Shown piece after piece: positions 22,541 through 33,225 of a stretch of DNA of 56,230 bases. Every line of letters starts with the position of its first letter. Position 1 is the first letter of the stretch. The DNA is from Bacteroidales bacterium. GTDB lineage: Bacteria; Bacteroidota; Bacteroidia; Bacteroidales; GWA2-32-17. Made by a program: the position numbers and the translations under genes. Below the pieces are notes generated by a model that was not told the DNA's origin, did not search any database, and saw nothing but the letters and a program-made list of their open reading frames with translations. Location of the stretch: NCBI GenBank assembly GCA_013314715.1, contig JABUFC010000020.1, positions 1 to 56,230 of the forward strand, given 5' to 3'.

Positions 22541-25500
22541 ATGACACATAAACATGTTTTTTCGTTGCTGACAATTGTTTTGTTGGCTGGTTTTTCGTTT
22601 TCGCAACCTAAACCATCTTTTTACAAAAATCAATGGCGAAAAGTAGATAGTCTCGAAAACAAAGGCATGGTAAAATCTGCTTTAGAATTGGTTTTACAAA
22701 TTCAAAAAAACGCAAAAGCAGAAAACAATGTGGCACAGGTTGTCAAAACACGCATTTATCAGTTGAAGTATCGAAACATCATCGAAGAAGATGCTTTCGA
22801 AAAAATATTAACCGAAATGAGCAACGAATCGTACCAAGCACCCTTTCCTTATTCGTCTTTATATCATAGTTTGTGTGCCGAATTATACTGGCAATATTAC
22901 CAAAATAACCGTTATCGTTTTTACAATCGAACCTATTCGTCCGACGAAAGCAACGATATGCGGACATGGAGCTTGACACATCTTACCGATGTAGCTATTA
23001 AGCATTATTTAAAATCGCTTGAAGAAAAAGAAAAACTTCAAAAAACGCCATTAAAAAATTTTCAGGAGATATTAACTTATGGAGAAAATTCTGAAAATCT
23101 TCGACCAACGTTATACGACTTTTTAGCATTTAGAGCTGTTACCTTTTTTACCAATAAAGAATTAACCTTGTCGCGACCGATCGATGCATTTGAACTTGAT
23201 GACAGCACCTATTTTACCAATGCCCAATCGTTTATACAACAAAAAATTAAATCAAACGACACGTTATCGCTCCAATTTTATGGAATAAAAATACTGCAAG
23301 ATATATTAGCCTTTCATATCAACGATGCTCAACCCGATGCTTTTATTGATGCCGATTTAAACCGCCTCGATTTTGTGTACAAAAACACCATTCTCGAAAA
23401 CAAAGACCAACTCTATATCAATGCACTGCAACAATTATTTGAAAACTATAAAACATTTCCATATTCCAATGCCATTGCATATCAGTTGTGCTTACAATGG
23501 TCGCTTATGTCGCAACAATACAATGCCTTCGACAGCAGCACTTATATGTTCAAAACCTATAAAACCAAAGCCTATCAATTTGCCCAAGAATGCATCAACC
23601 GACATCCCAAAGCTTTATACAGTCAACATCTAAAAAATTTTATGGAAGGATTGGAAAATCAAACTCTTATTTTTGAAGTAGAAGAAACGGCCATTCCCAA
23701 TAAACCCTTTGCTATAAAATTAACTTATACCAACATTACAAAAGCATTTATTTCGGTTCGCTCCATTGATAAAAATAAATACCAAGAGCTTGTTTACAAA
23801 GAATATGGCGAGAAACTTATCAATACCCTGGTTCAGGAATCAAAAGAGGTGTATAAAAAAACAACGGTTTTCCCCGACGACAAAGACTTTAATACCCATA
23901 GCGTAGAAGAAATATTAAGCGGACTACCCCAAGGTTATTATGTTGTTATTGTTTCGGGCTCCGAAAATTTAATGGACAATAATGCTACTCGATGCTATCA
24001 GAAATTAGTGGTTACCAATTTGGCAATGATATCCAACCGCCAAGAAGATGGTTCTTACAAAATTGTTGTTACCAATCGCGAAAGTGGAAAACCTATTCCC
24101 AATACTCAGGTCATTTTGTACAAATATGTTTATGGTCAAACTAAAGATCATTATGTTAAAGGGAATACCTATATTACCGACAACAATGGTATGGTAACTG
24201 TTCTAACACCAGACGATCCCTTTAGAAAGAAAAACGACGGCAGTCTATATATCGAAATCAAAACCGACAACGAAAGTTTGATGTCCAATCAAAGCTTTTA
24301 CTCCTATTACTACAATCAACGTGATGATATGGCTCGCCAACAAATTACACTCTTTACCGATAGAGCTATTTACCGCCCAGGGCAAACTGTCTATTTTAAA
24401 GGTATCGTAATTACAAGCAAAGGTAAAAGCAGAGAAATTGCCCCGAACTATCCTGTGAATATTTCGTTACGAGATGTTAACTATCAAGTGGTTGATGAAA
24501 TACAAAAAATTTCTAATGATTTTGGCACTTTTAGCGGTTCATTTAAGATTCCTGAAGGTTTGCTTAATGGAATGTTTACTTTGCATACCAACGAAGGAAG
24601 CATTAATATTCGAGTAGAAGAATATAAACGACCCAAGTTCTTTGTTACTGTTGAACCCAACGAAACTGAATATGTATTGGGAGATTCGATTACTGTAAAA
24701 GCCAGTGTAAAAAGCTATGCTGGTGTTCCATTGCAAGGTATTCCCGTCAAGTTTCGTGTAATTCGTGTTCCACGTTGGAGGGGCTATTGGTATTGGTATC
24801 GTCCACAAACTCCACCCACAGAAATCGCTAGCGGAACCATTAAGACCAACGATAGTGGTTTTGTATTTATTACATTTAAAGCAATTCCTGATAATCATTA
24901 TCCGATCAACGAATCGAGCTTTTACAATTACCAAGTAACCGTAGATGCCACTGATATCAATAACGAAACCCAATCCTCTTCGGTTACCGTATCGGCAGGT
25001 GCAGTTAGCTTGTTTTTCAATCTTGCAGTTAGCGATATAATGACTCATAAAGAGATTGAAAAAATATTATTTAAAGTTGAAAATTCAAATGGAATAAAAA
25101 TTCAGGCTAATGGGAGCTATAAAATAACTAAACTTCAAGACCCTGTTACACTTAATCGAAATCGTTTGTGGACGGTACCCGATAAAAAACTTTATACACG
25201 CGAAGAATGGGAAAAAATATTCCCTCATAATGAATACGATAACCCTCTTACTATTTATCAATACAAAGAACTGCAAACGCTTTATAGTGGCACCTTCGAC
25301 ACAAAAACCGATACCGTTTTAGCTTTTCCATTGGCAAGCACTTGGCTTCCCGGAGCCTATGTAATTGAATTAACCGCCAAAGACAGCAAAGGCAAAGATG
25401 TTCATCATAAAGAATATTTTACCCTTTTTGCTCCCGAACAAGGCAAGCAAGTTCCACAGGCTGTGCCCTTATTTATTAAAGCCTCTAAGCAACAATACAA

Positions 25501-28500
25501 ACCTGGCGAAACGGCTAATATAACTTTAGGTAGTGCTTTTGATGAAGCTCAGGTTTTAATGGGAATGTCATATTTTGATAGCCCCGAAACCTATCGTTGG
25601 ATTACATTAAAAAATAAACAACAAACCGTAATTGAAATACCAATTGAAGAAAAACATCGCGGTAATGTATATTTATCTTTCCTTATGATTCAAAACAACC
25701 GCGTATATCAGCAAAATATTTCTATTTATGTACCATTCGACAACAAGGAACTTAAAATCACCACCGAGACTTTCCGTTCTAAAATATACCCAGGTCAAAA
25801 AGAAACTTGGAGATTAAAAATTACCGGACCACAAGGCGAAAAAGTAAATGCAGAATTACTGGCTTCGATGTACGATAAATCGTTAGATGCTTTTATCGGT
25901 CACAATTGGTCTTTTAATCCTTATCCATATTTCTATCAAAATATGTATTTTGCAGCAGACCAATTTTCGCTATTATCGGGGAATTGTTATCAAAGCTATA
26001 AAAACTATACCAATATTCCATCTATTACCTATCCTCAATTAGATTGGTTTGGTTTTTATTATTCTTATGGTTCTTACCGCAATGGTGGTCATAAAAGTGC
26101 ACGCTATACAACTTCACGTTTAATGGATAGCCCTGGTAAAGCAGATACAAAAGAAGCTGAAGAAGTCGTAGATGCTATGTTGCCTGCAACAGCTAAATCC
26201 CTTTCAGAACAAACGGTTGCAACAGAAAAAGACAATAGCAAAAAACAAGAAGAAAAGGGCGGAATGATGTCAGATATAGAAAATAATACAACACTCCCAA
26301 CAATTCGTAAAAACCTAAATGAAACAGCTTTCTTTTTACCAGATTTAAAAACAGATGTTGATGGAAATGTTGTTTTTTCGTTTGATGCACCCGAAGCACT
26401 AACTACCTGGAAATTTATGTCTTTTGCCGTTTCAAAAGATTTGAAATATGGATTCTATCAAAATGAGTGTATCACTCAAAAAGAAATGATGGTTACACCA
26501 CAGTTACCACGATTTTTTAGAGAAGGTGATAGCTTACAAATATTCATAAAAGTTGATAATTTAAGCGATAACGAACAAAAAATAAAGGTTCGTCTGCATA
26601 TCGAAAATGCTTTAGCCAACCAAAACAATCTTGTGCTAAAAGACGAAAAAGATATTGTGATAAAACCTAAACGCAGCGATGTGGTTTCGTTTACCTTTAA
26701 TGTACCCTCTCATTTAGCTTTAGTAAAAGTTACATCGTTGGCACAGGGAGTCAACTTTAGCGATGGCGAAGAAGTAATGTTACCTGTATTGCCCAACAGA
26801 ATGCTTGTTACCGAATCGTTGCCTTTTTATGTACGGGGTAAACAACAAAAACAAATTGATTTTAAACGCATAAAAGAAGCATCACAAAGCTCGACTTTAA
26901 CCCATGAATCATTAACATTAGAATATACCGCTAACCCTATTTGGTATGCCGTTATGGCAATTCCATATTTACGTTCATTCCCTTACGAATGCAACGAACA
27001 GTTGTTTAATCGTTATTATGCCAATAAGCTTTCGCAATATATTGTAAATGCCATTCCTAACTTCAACAATGTTTTTAACGAATGGCTCAAAGACACCGTA
27101 AATAATCCGCTCAACTCACCGTTAAGCAAAAACCAAGAATTAAAATCGGTTGTTTTAGCCGAAACACCTTGGGTTGAAGAAAGCATGGACGAAACATCTC
27201 AACGACACGATATTGCTTTGTACTTCGACAAAAAAAGAATCAACAACGAATTGAGGCAAGCTGCATCAAAACTAATAAAGAATCAATATCCCAATGGTTC
27301 GTGGAGTTGGTTCCCCGGTATGCCCGAAAGTCGTTACATTACACAATACATCGTAGCTTCGAATGGACGTCTCGAAAAGTCGTATCAAATCGATTCTGAT
27401 TTACAAAATGCTATGAGTAAGGCGATTGTTTACCTCGACCGACAAATAGAAAAGGACTATAACGAATTGAAACGATATACCCGAAAAGAAGATCTGGATA
27501 AGTATCATATCAGCTATTTTCAAGTTCATTATTTATATGCCCGAAGCTTTTATTTAAATAAGAATAAAGGCTTTTTGCAATCGGAAGCGTATCAATATTT
27601 CTATGGGCAGGCTAAGAAATACTGGATAAATATGTCGGAATACATGCAAGGAATGATTGCTTTAGCAATGAACAGAAGCAACGACATTGAAACGGCAAAA
27701 ACTATTATCAAGTCATTGCAAGAACGCACGGTCGAAAGCGAAGAACAAGGAATGTATTGGAAGACCATCAGTCGTGGGTTATCGTGGTACGAATCGCCTA
27801 TCGAAGCTCACTCGCTATTGATCGAAGCGTTTAATGAAATTTCAAAAGACTATAAAGTAGTTAATGAGCTTAAATTGTGGTTGTTACTCCAAAAGCAAAC
27901 ACAAAACTGGAAAACTACAACTGCCACTGCCGATGCTATTCACGCTTTACTATTTACAGGAACCACTGAAATGACTACTACTTTTGATGCAGAAATTATC
28001 TGGGGTAATAAGCCTGTAAAAATATCTAAGTCTAATGTTGAAGTAGCTACGGGTCATATCAAAGAAAAAATTGAACGAGATAAAATCAGCGACTCGTATG
28101 CTCAAATCAATGTTGAAAATAAAGGGAACGACATTTCGTGGGGTGCCATTCATTGGCAATATTTTGAAAACCTCGATAAAATTTCGGGTTACGAAAGCAA
28201 TTATATGTCGCTAAAACGCGAATATTACCTCGAAAAAATAACGCCATCGGGAAAAGTTTTGGAACCCATCAATCCCGGAAGTACCCTAAAAATTGGCGAT
28301 GTAGTTATTGTCCGTTTGGTTCTTGAATGCGACCGTAATTTAGAATATGTACACTTGAAAGATATGCGTCCCTCGTCGTTTGAGCCTATGCAAACTCTAT
28401 CGGGATATTTTTATAAAGATGGCTTAGGATATTATGGCGAAACCAAAGATGCATCGTACAACTTTTTCTTTGATTATATGCCACGGGGCAAATATGTGTT

Positions 28501-28621
28501 GGAATATAGTTTACGCGTATCGCAGAAAGGCAAATTCTCGACAGGAATATCTACACTGCAATGTATGTATGCTCCCGAATTTAATGCCCACGCACAAGGC
28601 ATGTTGATAAAAGTAAAGTAA
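22541..28621 (+). CDS. Large alpha-2-macroglobulin-family protein
   Basis: Bacterial alpha-2-macroglobulins trap proteases and are thought to guard the periplasm. The 2,026-residue protein starts with a signal peptide (HVFSLLTIVLLAGFSFS then Q). A ~450-residue N-terminal region, MG-type domains (ITLFTDRAIYRPGQTVYFKG near 610), the macroglobulin core (LPDLKTDVDGNVVFSF, then a bait-like linker rich in Lys and Glu before it) and a thioester-type helical domain follow. YECNEQLFNR holds CNEQ (C1484), matching the thioester motif CxEQ. The ATG at 22541 is chosen because it starts the signal peptide; the frame extends upstream only by a TTG start. No lipobox is seen. Confidence 0.93.
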   Translation: MTHKHVFSLLTIVLLAGFSFSQPKPSFYKNQWRKVDSLENKGMVKSALELVLQIQKNAKAENNVAQVVKTRIYQLKYRNIIEEDAFEKILTEMSNESYQAPFPYSSLYHSLCAELYWQYYQNNRYRFYNRTYSSDESNDMRTWSLTHLTDVAIKHYLKSLEEKEKLQKTPLKNFQEILTYGENSENLRPTLYDFLAFRAVTFFTNKELTLSRPIDAFELDDSTYFTNAQSFIQQKIKSNDTLSLQFYGIKILQDILAFHINDAQPDAFIDADLNRLDFVYKNTILENKDQLYINALQQLFENYKTFPYSNAIAYQLCLQWSLMSQQYNAFDSSTYMFKTYKTKAYQFAQECINRHPKALYSQHLKNFMEGLENQTLIFEVEETAIPNKPFAIKLTYTNITKAFISVRSIDKNKYQELVYKEYGEKLINTLVQESKEVYKKTTVFPDDKDFNTHSVEEILSGLPQGYYVVIVSGSENLMDNNATRCYQKLVVTNLAMISNRQEDGSYKIVVTNRESGKPIPNTQVILYKYVYGQTKDHYVKGNTYITDNNGMVTVLTPDDPFRKKNDGSLYIEIKTDNESLMSNQSFYSYYYNQRDDMARQQITLFTDRAIYRPGQTVYFKGIVITSKGKSREIAPNYPVNISLRDVNYQVVDEIQKISNDFGTFSGSFKIPEGLLNGMFTLHTNEGSINIRVEEYKRPKFFVTVEPNETEYVLGDSITVKASVKSYAGVPLQGIPVKFRVIRVPRWRGYWYWYRPQTPPTEIASGTIKTNDSGFVFITFKAIPDNHYPINESSFYNYQVTVDATDINNETQSSSVTVSAGAVSLFFNLAVSDIMTHKEIEKILFKVENSNGIKIQANGSYKITKLQDPVTLNRNRLWTVPDKKLYTREEWEKIFPHNEYDNPLTIYQYKELQTLYSGTFDTKTDTVLAFPLASTWLPGAYVIELTAKDSKGKDVHHKEYFTLFAPEQGKQVPQAVPLFIKASKQQYKPGETANITLGSAFDEAQVLMGMSYFDSPETYRWITLKNKQQTVIEIPIEEKHRGNVYLSFLMIQNNRVYQQNISIYVPFDNKELKITTETFRSKIYPGQKETWRLKITGPQGEKVNAELLASMYDKSLDAFIGHNWSFNPYPYFYQNMYFAADQFSLLSGNCYQSYKNYTNIPSITYPQLDWFGFYYSYGSYRNGGHKSARYTTSRLMDSPGKADTKEAEEVVDAMLPATAKSLSEQTVATEKDNSKKQEEKGGMMSDIENNTTLPTIRKNLNETAFFLPDLKTDVDGNVVFSFDAPEALTTWKFMSFAVSKDLKYGFYQNECITQKEMMVTPQLPRFFREGDSLQIFIKVDNLSDNEQKIKVRLHIENALANQNNLVLKDEKDIVIKPKRSDVVSFTFNVPSHLALVKVTSLAQGVNFSDGEEVMLPVLPNRMLVTESLPFYVRGKQQKQIDFKRIKEASQSSTLTHESLTLEYTANPIWYAVMAIPYLRSFPYECNEQLFNRYYANKLSQYIVNAIPNFNNVFNEWLKDTVNNPLNSPLSKNQELKSVVLAETPWVEESMDETSQRHDIALYFDKKRINNELRQAASKLIKNQYPNGSWSWFPGMPESRYITQYIVASNGRLEKSYQIDSDLQNAMSKAIVYLDRQIEKDYNELKRYTRKEDLDKYHISYFQVHYLYARSFYLNKNKGFLQSEAYQYFYGQAKKYWINMSEYMQGMIALAMNRSNDIETAKTIIKSLQERTVESEEQGMYWKTISRGLSWYESPIEAHSLLIEAFNEISKDYKVVNELKLWLLLQKQTQNWKTTTATADAIHALLFTGTTEMTTTFDAEIIWGNKPVKISKSNVEVATGHIKEKIERDKISDSYAQINVENKGNDISWGAIHWQYFENLDKISGYESNYMSLKREYYLEKITPSGKVLEPINPGSTLKIGDVVIVRLVLECDRNLEYVHLKDMRPSSFEPMQTLSGYFYKDGLGYYGETKDASYNFFFDYMPRGKYVLEYSLRVSQKGKFSTGISTLQCMYAPEFNAHAQGMLIKVK

Positions 28622-28640
28622 AACAAGAATATTTTTTCGG

Positions 28641-28665
28641 GAAATACAAGAATTTCATTTTTTAA
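28641..28665 (+). terminator. Weak hairpin after the alpha-2-macroglobulin gene
   Basis: GAAAT and ATTTC form a short stem with a 6-nt loop, followed by a T run, between this gene and convergent trxB. The stem is only five base pairs, so termination here is uncertain. Confidence 0.25.
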
Positions 28666-28718
28666 AGAAAAAAAAAATTATTGCGGATCAATAAAAATGG
28701 GTGGTGTATTTTTATATT

Positions 28719-29711
28719 TTATTCTCTATTTGACAAATATCGTTCAGCTTCGATAGCTGCCATACAACCTGAACCTGCTGCTGTAATGGCTTGTCTAAAA
28801 AGTTTATCTTGTACATCACCACAAGCAAATACACCTGCAACATTGGTTTGTGTACTACCTGGTTTTGTAATAATGTAACCAACTTCGTCGGTTTCGATAT
28901 ATGGTTTAAAAATTTCAGAATTTGGATGATGTCCGATTGCGACAAAGAATCCTGAAATATCTATTCTTTTTTCGTTACCATTTTTATCGGTAAGAATGAC
29001 CCCATTAACGCCGTTATCATCTCCCACTATTTCTTTTGTTTGGTGTTCAAATAAAATTTCGATATTAGGAGTATTCATTGCTTTTTGTTGCATAGCTTTG
29101 GATGCTCTTAAATAATTTTTACGTACAATTAAATATACTTTGCGACAAATTCCAGCTAAATAGGTAGCTTCTTCGCAAGCTGTATCGCCACCACCAACTA
29201 CTGCAACGTCTTGTCCGCGATAGAAAAATCCATCGCATGTGGCACATGCCGATACGCCTTGTCCTTTGAACTTTTCTTCGGAGGGTAGCCCTAGATATTT
29301 GGCAGTAGCTCCTGTCGCAATAATAACCGATTCTGCTTCGATTATTTTTTCGTCGTCGATCCAAACTTTATGAATGGGTCCGGTAAAATCTACTTTGGTT
29401 GCCATGCCAAACCGAATGTCGGCTCCGAAGCGTTGTGCTTGTTTTTTTATATCTTCCATTAAAACCGGACCGGTAACACCTTCGGGGTAGCCTGGAAAAT
29501 TCTCAACTTCGGTAGTTGTTGTAAGCTGGCCACCAGGTTGTAATCCTTCGTATAAAACAGGCTTAAGATTTGCTCTAGCAGCATAAATAGCTGCTGTAAG
29601 CCCTGCAGGTCCGCTGCCAATAATTAAACATTTTACTTGTTCTTTGGGTAATTCTTTGTTTAAATTTGAATCGTTTTTTTCGTTTGAGTTAAATGTTGAA
29701 AATAATCCCAT
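28719..29711 (-). CDS. trxB: Thioredoxin-disulfide reductase
   Basis: TrxB passes electrons from NADPH through FAD to thioredoxin. The 330-residue protein has the FAD-binding CLIIGSGPAGLTAAIYAARA, the redox-active ACATCDGFFYRG (CxxC), the NADPH-binding VAVVGGGDTACEEATYL, and the C-terminal FACGDVQD. A ~25-residue polar N-terminal extension precedes the first strand. It has its own -7 element (29753-29760) just beyond the convergent end of the DUF4249 gene. Confidence 0.97.
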   Translation of the reverse strand: MGLFSTFNSNEKNDSNLNKELPKEQVKCLIIGSGPAGLTAAIYAARANLKPVLYEGLQPGGQLTTTTEVENFPGYPEGVTGPVLMEDIKKQAQRFGADIRFGMATKVDFTGPIHKVWIDDEKIIEAESVIIATGATAKYLGLPSEEKFKGQGVSACATCDGFFYRGQDVAVVGGGDTACEEATYLAGICRKVYLIVRKNYLRASKAMQQKAMNTPNIEILFEHQTKEIVGDDNGVNGVILTDKNGNEKRIDISGFFVAIGHHPNSEIFKPYIETDEVGYIITKPGSTQTNVAGVFACGDVQDKLFRQAITAAGSGCMAAIEAERYLSNRE

Positions 29712-29752
29712 ATAATAAAATTTTAATGTTTTTCGCTTAAATAACTATTTTG

Positions 29753-29760
29753 CAAAGTTA
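29753..29760 (-). promoter_or_regulatory. Predicted trxB promoter, -7 element
   Basis: The minus strand reads TAACTTTG then C, a full match to the Bacteroidetes -7 pattern, about 40 nt before the trxB ATG. The expected -33 region lies in the end of the DUF4249 gene and shows no clear TTTG. Confidence 0.5.
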
Positions 29761-29771
29761 TATGAAAATAT

Positions 29772-30668
29772 CTAATATTTTACATATTTAGGAATTTTTA
29801 ACGTGTCGATAAATACTCCATATCCTCCCCAAATGCCAATAGCACCTCCTTCAATGTTAGTTTTTAGCGATGTGGGTGTTGCAAATGGATTTCCATCGGT
29901 CATAAATTGTTGTTCTACTGAGTACCAAAAACGGTAATGTTGTACATCAATTTGGCAGAGTTTAACTACAACTGTTTGTCCGGTTCTGAAATACCAACGT
30001 GCAACCCCAGCTGAATCTAAACCTTGGTCGTCGTATAAATTATCTTCAAGGGGATTTCGTCCTCTAAATAGTTGATATTCTGCCTTTTGTCCGTTAAAAT
30101 ATCGGTCGTCTGCTACAGATGGATAGGGATGTAGAAATACGCTATCTTTTCCAATAATTTTTGTAAAAGCACGGTAATAATTTCCGAGGGTATCGGGGTC
30201 TTTTAAATATATCCAAATAAAACCTAAAGTATCTTTATTGACATCTGGTTTGAATTTTAAGCTATCGAATGCAACGGGATGAGGGATAGTAGTACGGGCG
30301 GTGTAGGTTTTGCCGTCAACCATAACGGTTAAATAGTATTGTTTGCCTGCTTGTCCTTTAATTTTTGTTCCTATATATTTAAGATAAGGAAAAGTGTAAG
30401 GGTCTAAGCTTAATTGCATGGTATCTGTTTCGATACCGTCTGATACGACAATGGTAGCATTTTTAACTATCATATTCATAATAATTTCAGAATCGACGGG
30501 GGCAAAGTAAGCAGCAGTTCGAGTAATAAAAGCCCATGCGTATTGCCCATCTTCAATGGCTGCTTCAATTACAATTTTATTTTCGGGGGTAGGCATATTT
30601 ACTGTAATTTCTTTTTCACATGAAATGAATAGTAAGCTAATTAAAACAATGTTAACAAACTTTTTCAT
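29772..30668 (-). CDS. DUF4249-family outer-membrane-linked lipoprotein
   Basis: The 298-residue protein begins MKKFVNIVLISLLFISCEKE, a lipoprotein signal peptide with a lipobox Cys. Further features are an Ig-like start (NKIVIEAAIEDGQYAWAFITRT) and the family's alternating beta pattern. DUF4249 proteins pair with TonB-dependent receptors in Bacteroidetes and probably bind the cargo at the cell surface. The start at 30668 is preferred to an ATG 36 codons upstream because only it yields the signal peptide. It lies 123 nt downstream of the receptor gene, in the same operon. Confidence 0.88.
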   Translation of the reverse strand: MKKFVNIVLISLLFISCEKEITVNMPTPENKIVIEAAIEDGQYAWAFITRTAAYFAPVDSEIIMNMIVKNATIVVSDGIETDTMQLSLDPYTFPYLKYIGTKIKGQAGKQYYLTVMVDGKTYTARTTIPHPVAFDSLKFKPDVNKDTLGFIWIYLKDPDTLGNYYRAFTKIIGKDSVFLHPYPSVADDRYFNGQKAEYQLFRGRNPLEDNLYDDQGLDSAGVARWYFRTGQTVVVKLCQIDVQHYRFWYSVEQQFMTDGNPFATPTSLKTNIEGGAIGIWGGYGVFIDTLKIPKYVKY

Positions 30669-30791
30669 CTGTATTTTTATTAAATAAATGTTACATGGAA
30701 TAAGCTTTTTGAACAAATAGAAATCAATATTAGTAACGAATAAATTCATTTTGTGTTGATGTAGATTTGTTCTCATGGCTATTGTATTGTT

Positions 30792-33149
30792 TTAAAAATT
30801 AAAATTGTAGGTAATCGATGGTAAAATTGAAAATAAAGATACTTGTTTGGCTTTAGTGGTAATAGAATAGTTTTCGAGATCGGTTTTAGTGTCGAAATAG
30901 ATAAAGTAAGGGTTCATGCGGTTGTAAACATTATAAACCGAAAAGTTGAGCGACGATTTCCATTTTTTGTTTTTTTGGGGAAAGTTATAATTGACTGAAA
31001 TATCGGCTCGATGATAAGGTGCTAATCGAAACGAATTACGTTCGCCATATTCGCTAACTATTCTTCCATCAATAAAATATCGTGATATGGGGAGTGTGGT
31101 TGCATCGCCGGTTGCATAAACAAATACTGCTCCGAAGTTCCATTTTTCGTTTAAATCGTAAGTTAAAACAACTGATAAATCGTGACGTCGGTCGTATTTG
31201 GCAGGGTATTCTTTACCATTGTTTATTTCTTCGAAAAGTCGTGTTGTTTTAGAAAGGGTATATCCTATCCATCCATTGAGTTTGCCGAATCGTCGTTTGA
31301 CAAAAAATTCTGCGCCAAACGATTTTCCAGAGCCAAATGTAAAGTTATTATCGGGGTTATTTGCCATGTTATCGTCGCTCGTTAAACCTTCTTTGTAGTC
31401 AATTAAATTATCCATTGTTTTATAATACAACTCTACAGAGGTTTCGTAAGTGTCGTTTTTAAAGTTTTTAAAGAAACCAACAGCATATTGAACAGCAAAT
31501 TGTGGTTTTATTTTATCGGTGCAAGGAATCCATGCGTCGGTTGGTAGTGTAGCTGACGACATGCTTGCTAATTGAATATATTGATAGTTTTGAGAATACG
31601 ATGCTTTAATCGATGTACTTTTATTGATAGAATATCGGAATGAAATTCGTGGTTCTATGTTTTTATAGGTTGCAATATTTTCCATAGACGCATAAGTTAA
31701 AGTATCTCTTGCTTGTCGATTTTGATCTAACTCGTAGCGTGTAAAAGGACCTACATGTTGAAAAAGAGTAGGACGGATTCCGGCTGAGAGCTTTATTTTT
31801 TCGCTTATATCAAATTCGTCATTGATATAAATAGCTGCATCGTTGGCGTAATAATGAATAATTTTGCCTGTATCGAAGTGAGTGTTTCCAATACGGGCAG
31901 AGGCGCTTCCTGGTTCAAAGTCGTGAAAGGTATATTGAGTTCCGAATTTTATAGTATGTAAAACATTGGGCAAAAAGGTATAATCGAGCGATAGAGAGTA
32001 ATCTTTAACTCCCGAGTACATTTTAAATTCAAAATCGTCTTGTTCGGCATCGAATATAAAATGATAATCGCTAAAAGTTGCGGTTAAATTTTGAAATAAC
32101 TTTTGGTTAAAAACATGATTCCACCGGGTCGATAAAGTTGTGTTTCCCCAAGGGAATTTGACACCAAAACCATCTTGGCTGTTTTTAAACGAAAATACAT
32201 CGCGTCCAAAATAGCCACTTAAAAATAGTCGATTGTTTTCTGAAAAACGATAATTTATTTTTGCATTTAAATCATAGAAATAGTAGCCACTTCCTTTCAA
32301 TTTACCTTTAATAAAAGGTTTAGTTAGTATATCGATATAAGTTCTACGACCCGATATTAAAAAAGATGAGGTGTCTTTTTTAATAGGACCTTGTACAGTA
32401 GCTCTCGATGCAATAACACCAATACCGCCATCGATATGATAGGTTTGATTGTTGCCCTCTTTCATGCTAATGTCTAATACAGATGATAACCTACCTCCGT
32501 AATTAGCAGGTGCACCACCTTTAATAAGGTTTAAATCTTTAATCGCATCGGCATTGAAAATAGAGAAAAAGCCAAATAAATGTCCGGCATTGTAAACAAC
32601 GGCATTGTCGAGCAGAATTAAATTTTGATCGGGACCTCCTCCTCGAACGTAAAAGCCACTATTGCCTTCGCCCGATGATTGTACACCTGGTAATAATTGT
32701 ATTGATTTTAACACATCTACTTCGCCCATAAACGAAGGTATTTCTTTTATGGTTTCGACTGGCAATTTATAGGTGCTCATTTCAACACTTTCGACGTTTT
32801 TATTAGTACGTTCACCGGTTACTACAATTTCTGATGCTTGAATAACAGTTGGATCGAGTGTGAAGTTTAATTTTTGATCTTTATCGAGGGTTATTTTTTT
32901 GGTAACATCGCTATAGCCAATATACGATACTTTTAATGTGTAAGTGCCTTTGGAGAGTGTTAGCGAAAAGAAGCCATAATTATTAGTAGAAGTGCCTTTT
33001 TTTAATTCTTCAACGAAAACATTTGCTGCAGGTAAATCTTCTCCCGATTTTTTATCGCGAACATAGCCACTTATTGTATATTTTTGTCCTATACTCCATA
33101 TATTTAAGCCTACCAAAATTAATACAATGATGTATTTAAAATATATCAT
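30792..33149 (-). CDS. TonB-dependent outer-membrane receptor with carboxypeptidase-regulatory-like N-terminal domain
   Basis: The 785-residue protein has a signal peptide (FKYIIVLILVGLNIWSIG), then a CarboxypepD_reg-like domain (YTISGYVRDKKSGEDLPAAN) and the plug domain (LLPGVQSSGEGNSGFYVRGG, LILLDNAVVYN). A beta barrel with paired aromatic strands runs to the C-terminus. It lacks the very long barrel of SusC proteins. With DUF4249 it forms the usual receptor pair. The imported substrate cannot be told from the sequence. Its promoter (33195-33225) is well formed. Confidence 0.93.
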   Translation of the reverse strand: MIYFKYIIVLILVGLNIWSIGQKYTISGYVRDKKSGEDLPAANVFVEELKKGTSTNNYGFFSLTLSKGTYTLKVSYIGYSDVTKKITLDKDQKLNFTLDPTVIQASEIVVTGERTNKNVESVEMSTYKLPVETIKEIPSFMGEVDVLKSIQLLPGVQSSGEGNSGFYVRGGGPDQNLILLDNAVVYNAGHLFGFFSIFNADAIKDLNLIKGGAPANYGGRLSSVLDISMKEGNNQTYHIDGGIGVIASRATVQGPIKKDTSSFLISGRRTYIDILTKPFIKGKLKGSGYYFYDLNAKINYRFSENNRLFLSGYFGRDVFSFKNSQDGFGVKFPWGNTTLSTRWNHVFNQKLFQNLTATFSDYHFIFDAEQDDFEFKMYSGVKDYSLSLDYTFLPNVLHTIKFGTQYTFHDFEPGSASARIGNTHFDTGKIIHYYANDAAIYINDEFDISEKIKLSAGIRPTLFQHVGPFTRYELDQNRQARDTLTYASMENIATYKNIEPRISFRYSINKSTSIKASYSQNYQYIQLASMSSATLPTDAWIPCTDKIKPQFAVQYAVGFFKNFKNDTYETSVELYYKTMDNLIDYKEGLTSDDNMANNPDNNFTFGSGKSFGAEFFVKRRFGKLNGWIGYTLSKTTRLFEEINNGKEYPAKYDRRHDLSVVLTYDLNEKWNFGAVFVYATGDATTLPISRYFIDGRIVSEYGERNSFRLAPYHRADISVNYNFPQKNKKWKSSLNFSVYNVYNRMNPYFIYFDTKTDLENYSITTKAKQVSLFSILPSITYNFNF

Positions 33150-33194
33150 AAAATCAATTAATTAAATAAAAAGTTTGCTCAATTTTCATCTGCT

Positions 33195-33225
33195 CAAAGA
33201 TAATTACATAAAAATATCTTGCAAA
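33195..33225 (-). promoter_or_regulatory. Promoter of the TonB receptor operon
   Basis: Minus strand TTTG (33225-33222), 19 nt, then TATCTTTG (33202-33195): an excellent match to the Bacteroidetes consensus, about 46 nt before the receptor start. Its -33 box abuts the -33 box of the divergent tRNA promoter. Confidence 0.7.

Noticed and set aside
28681-28945. Open frames around the trxB 3' end on both strands
   Set aside because: They overlap the trxB coding frame or the end of the gene and lack a start signal or recognisable motif.
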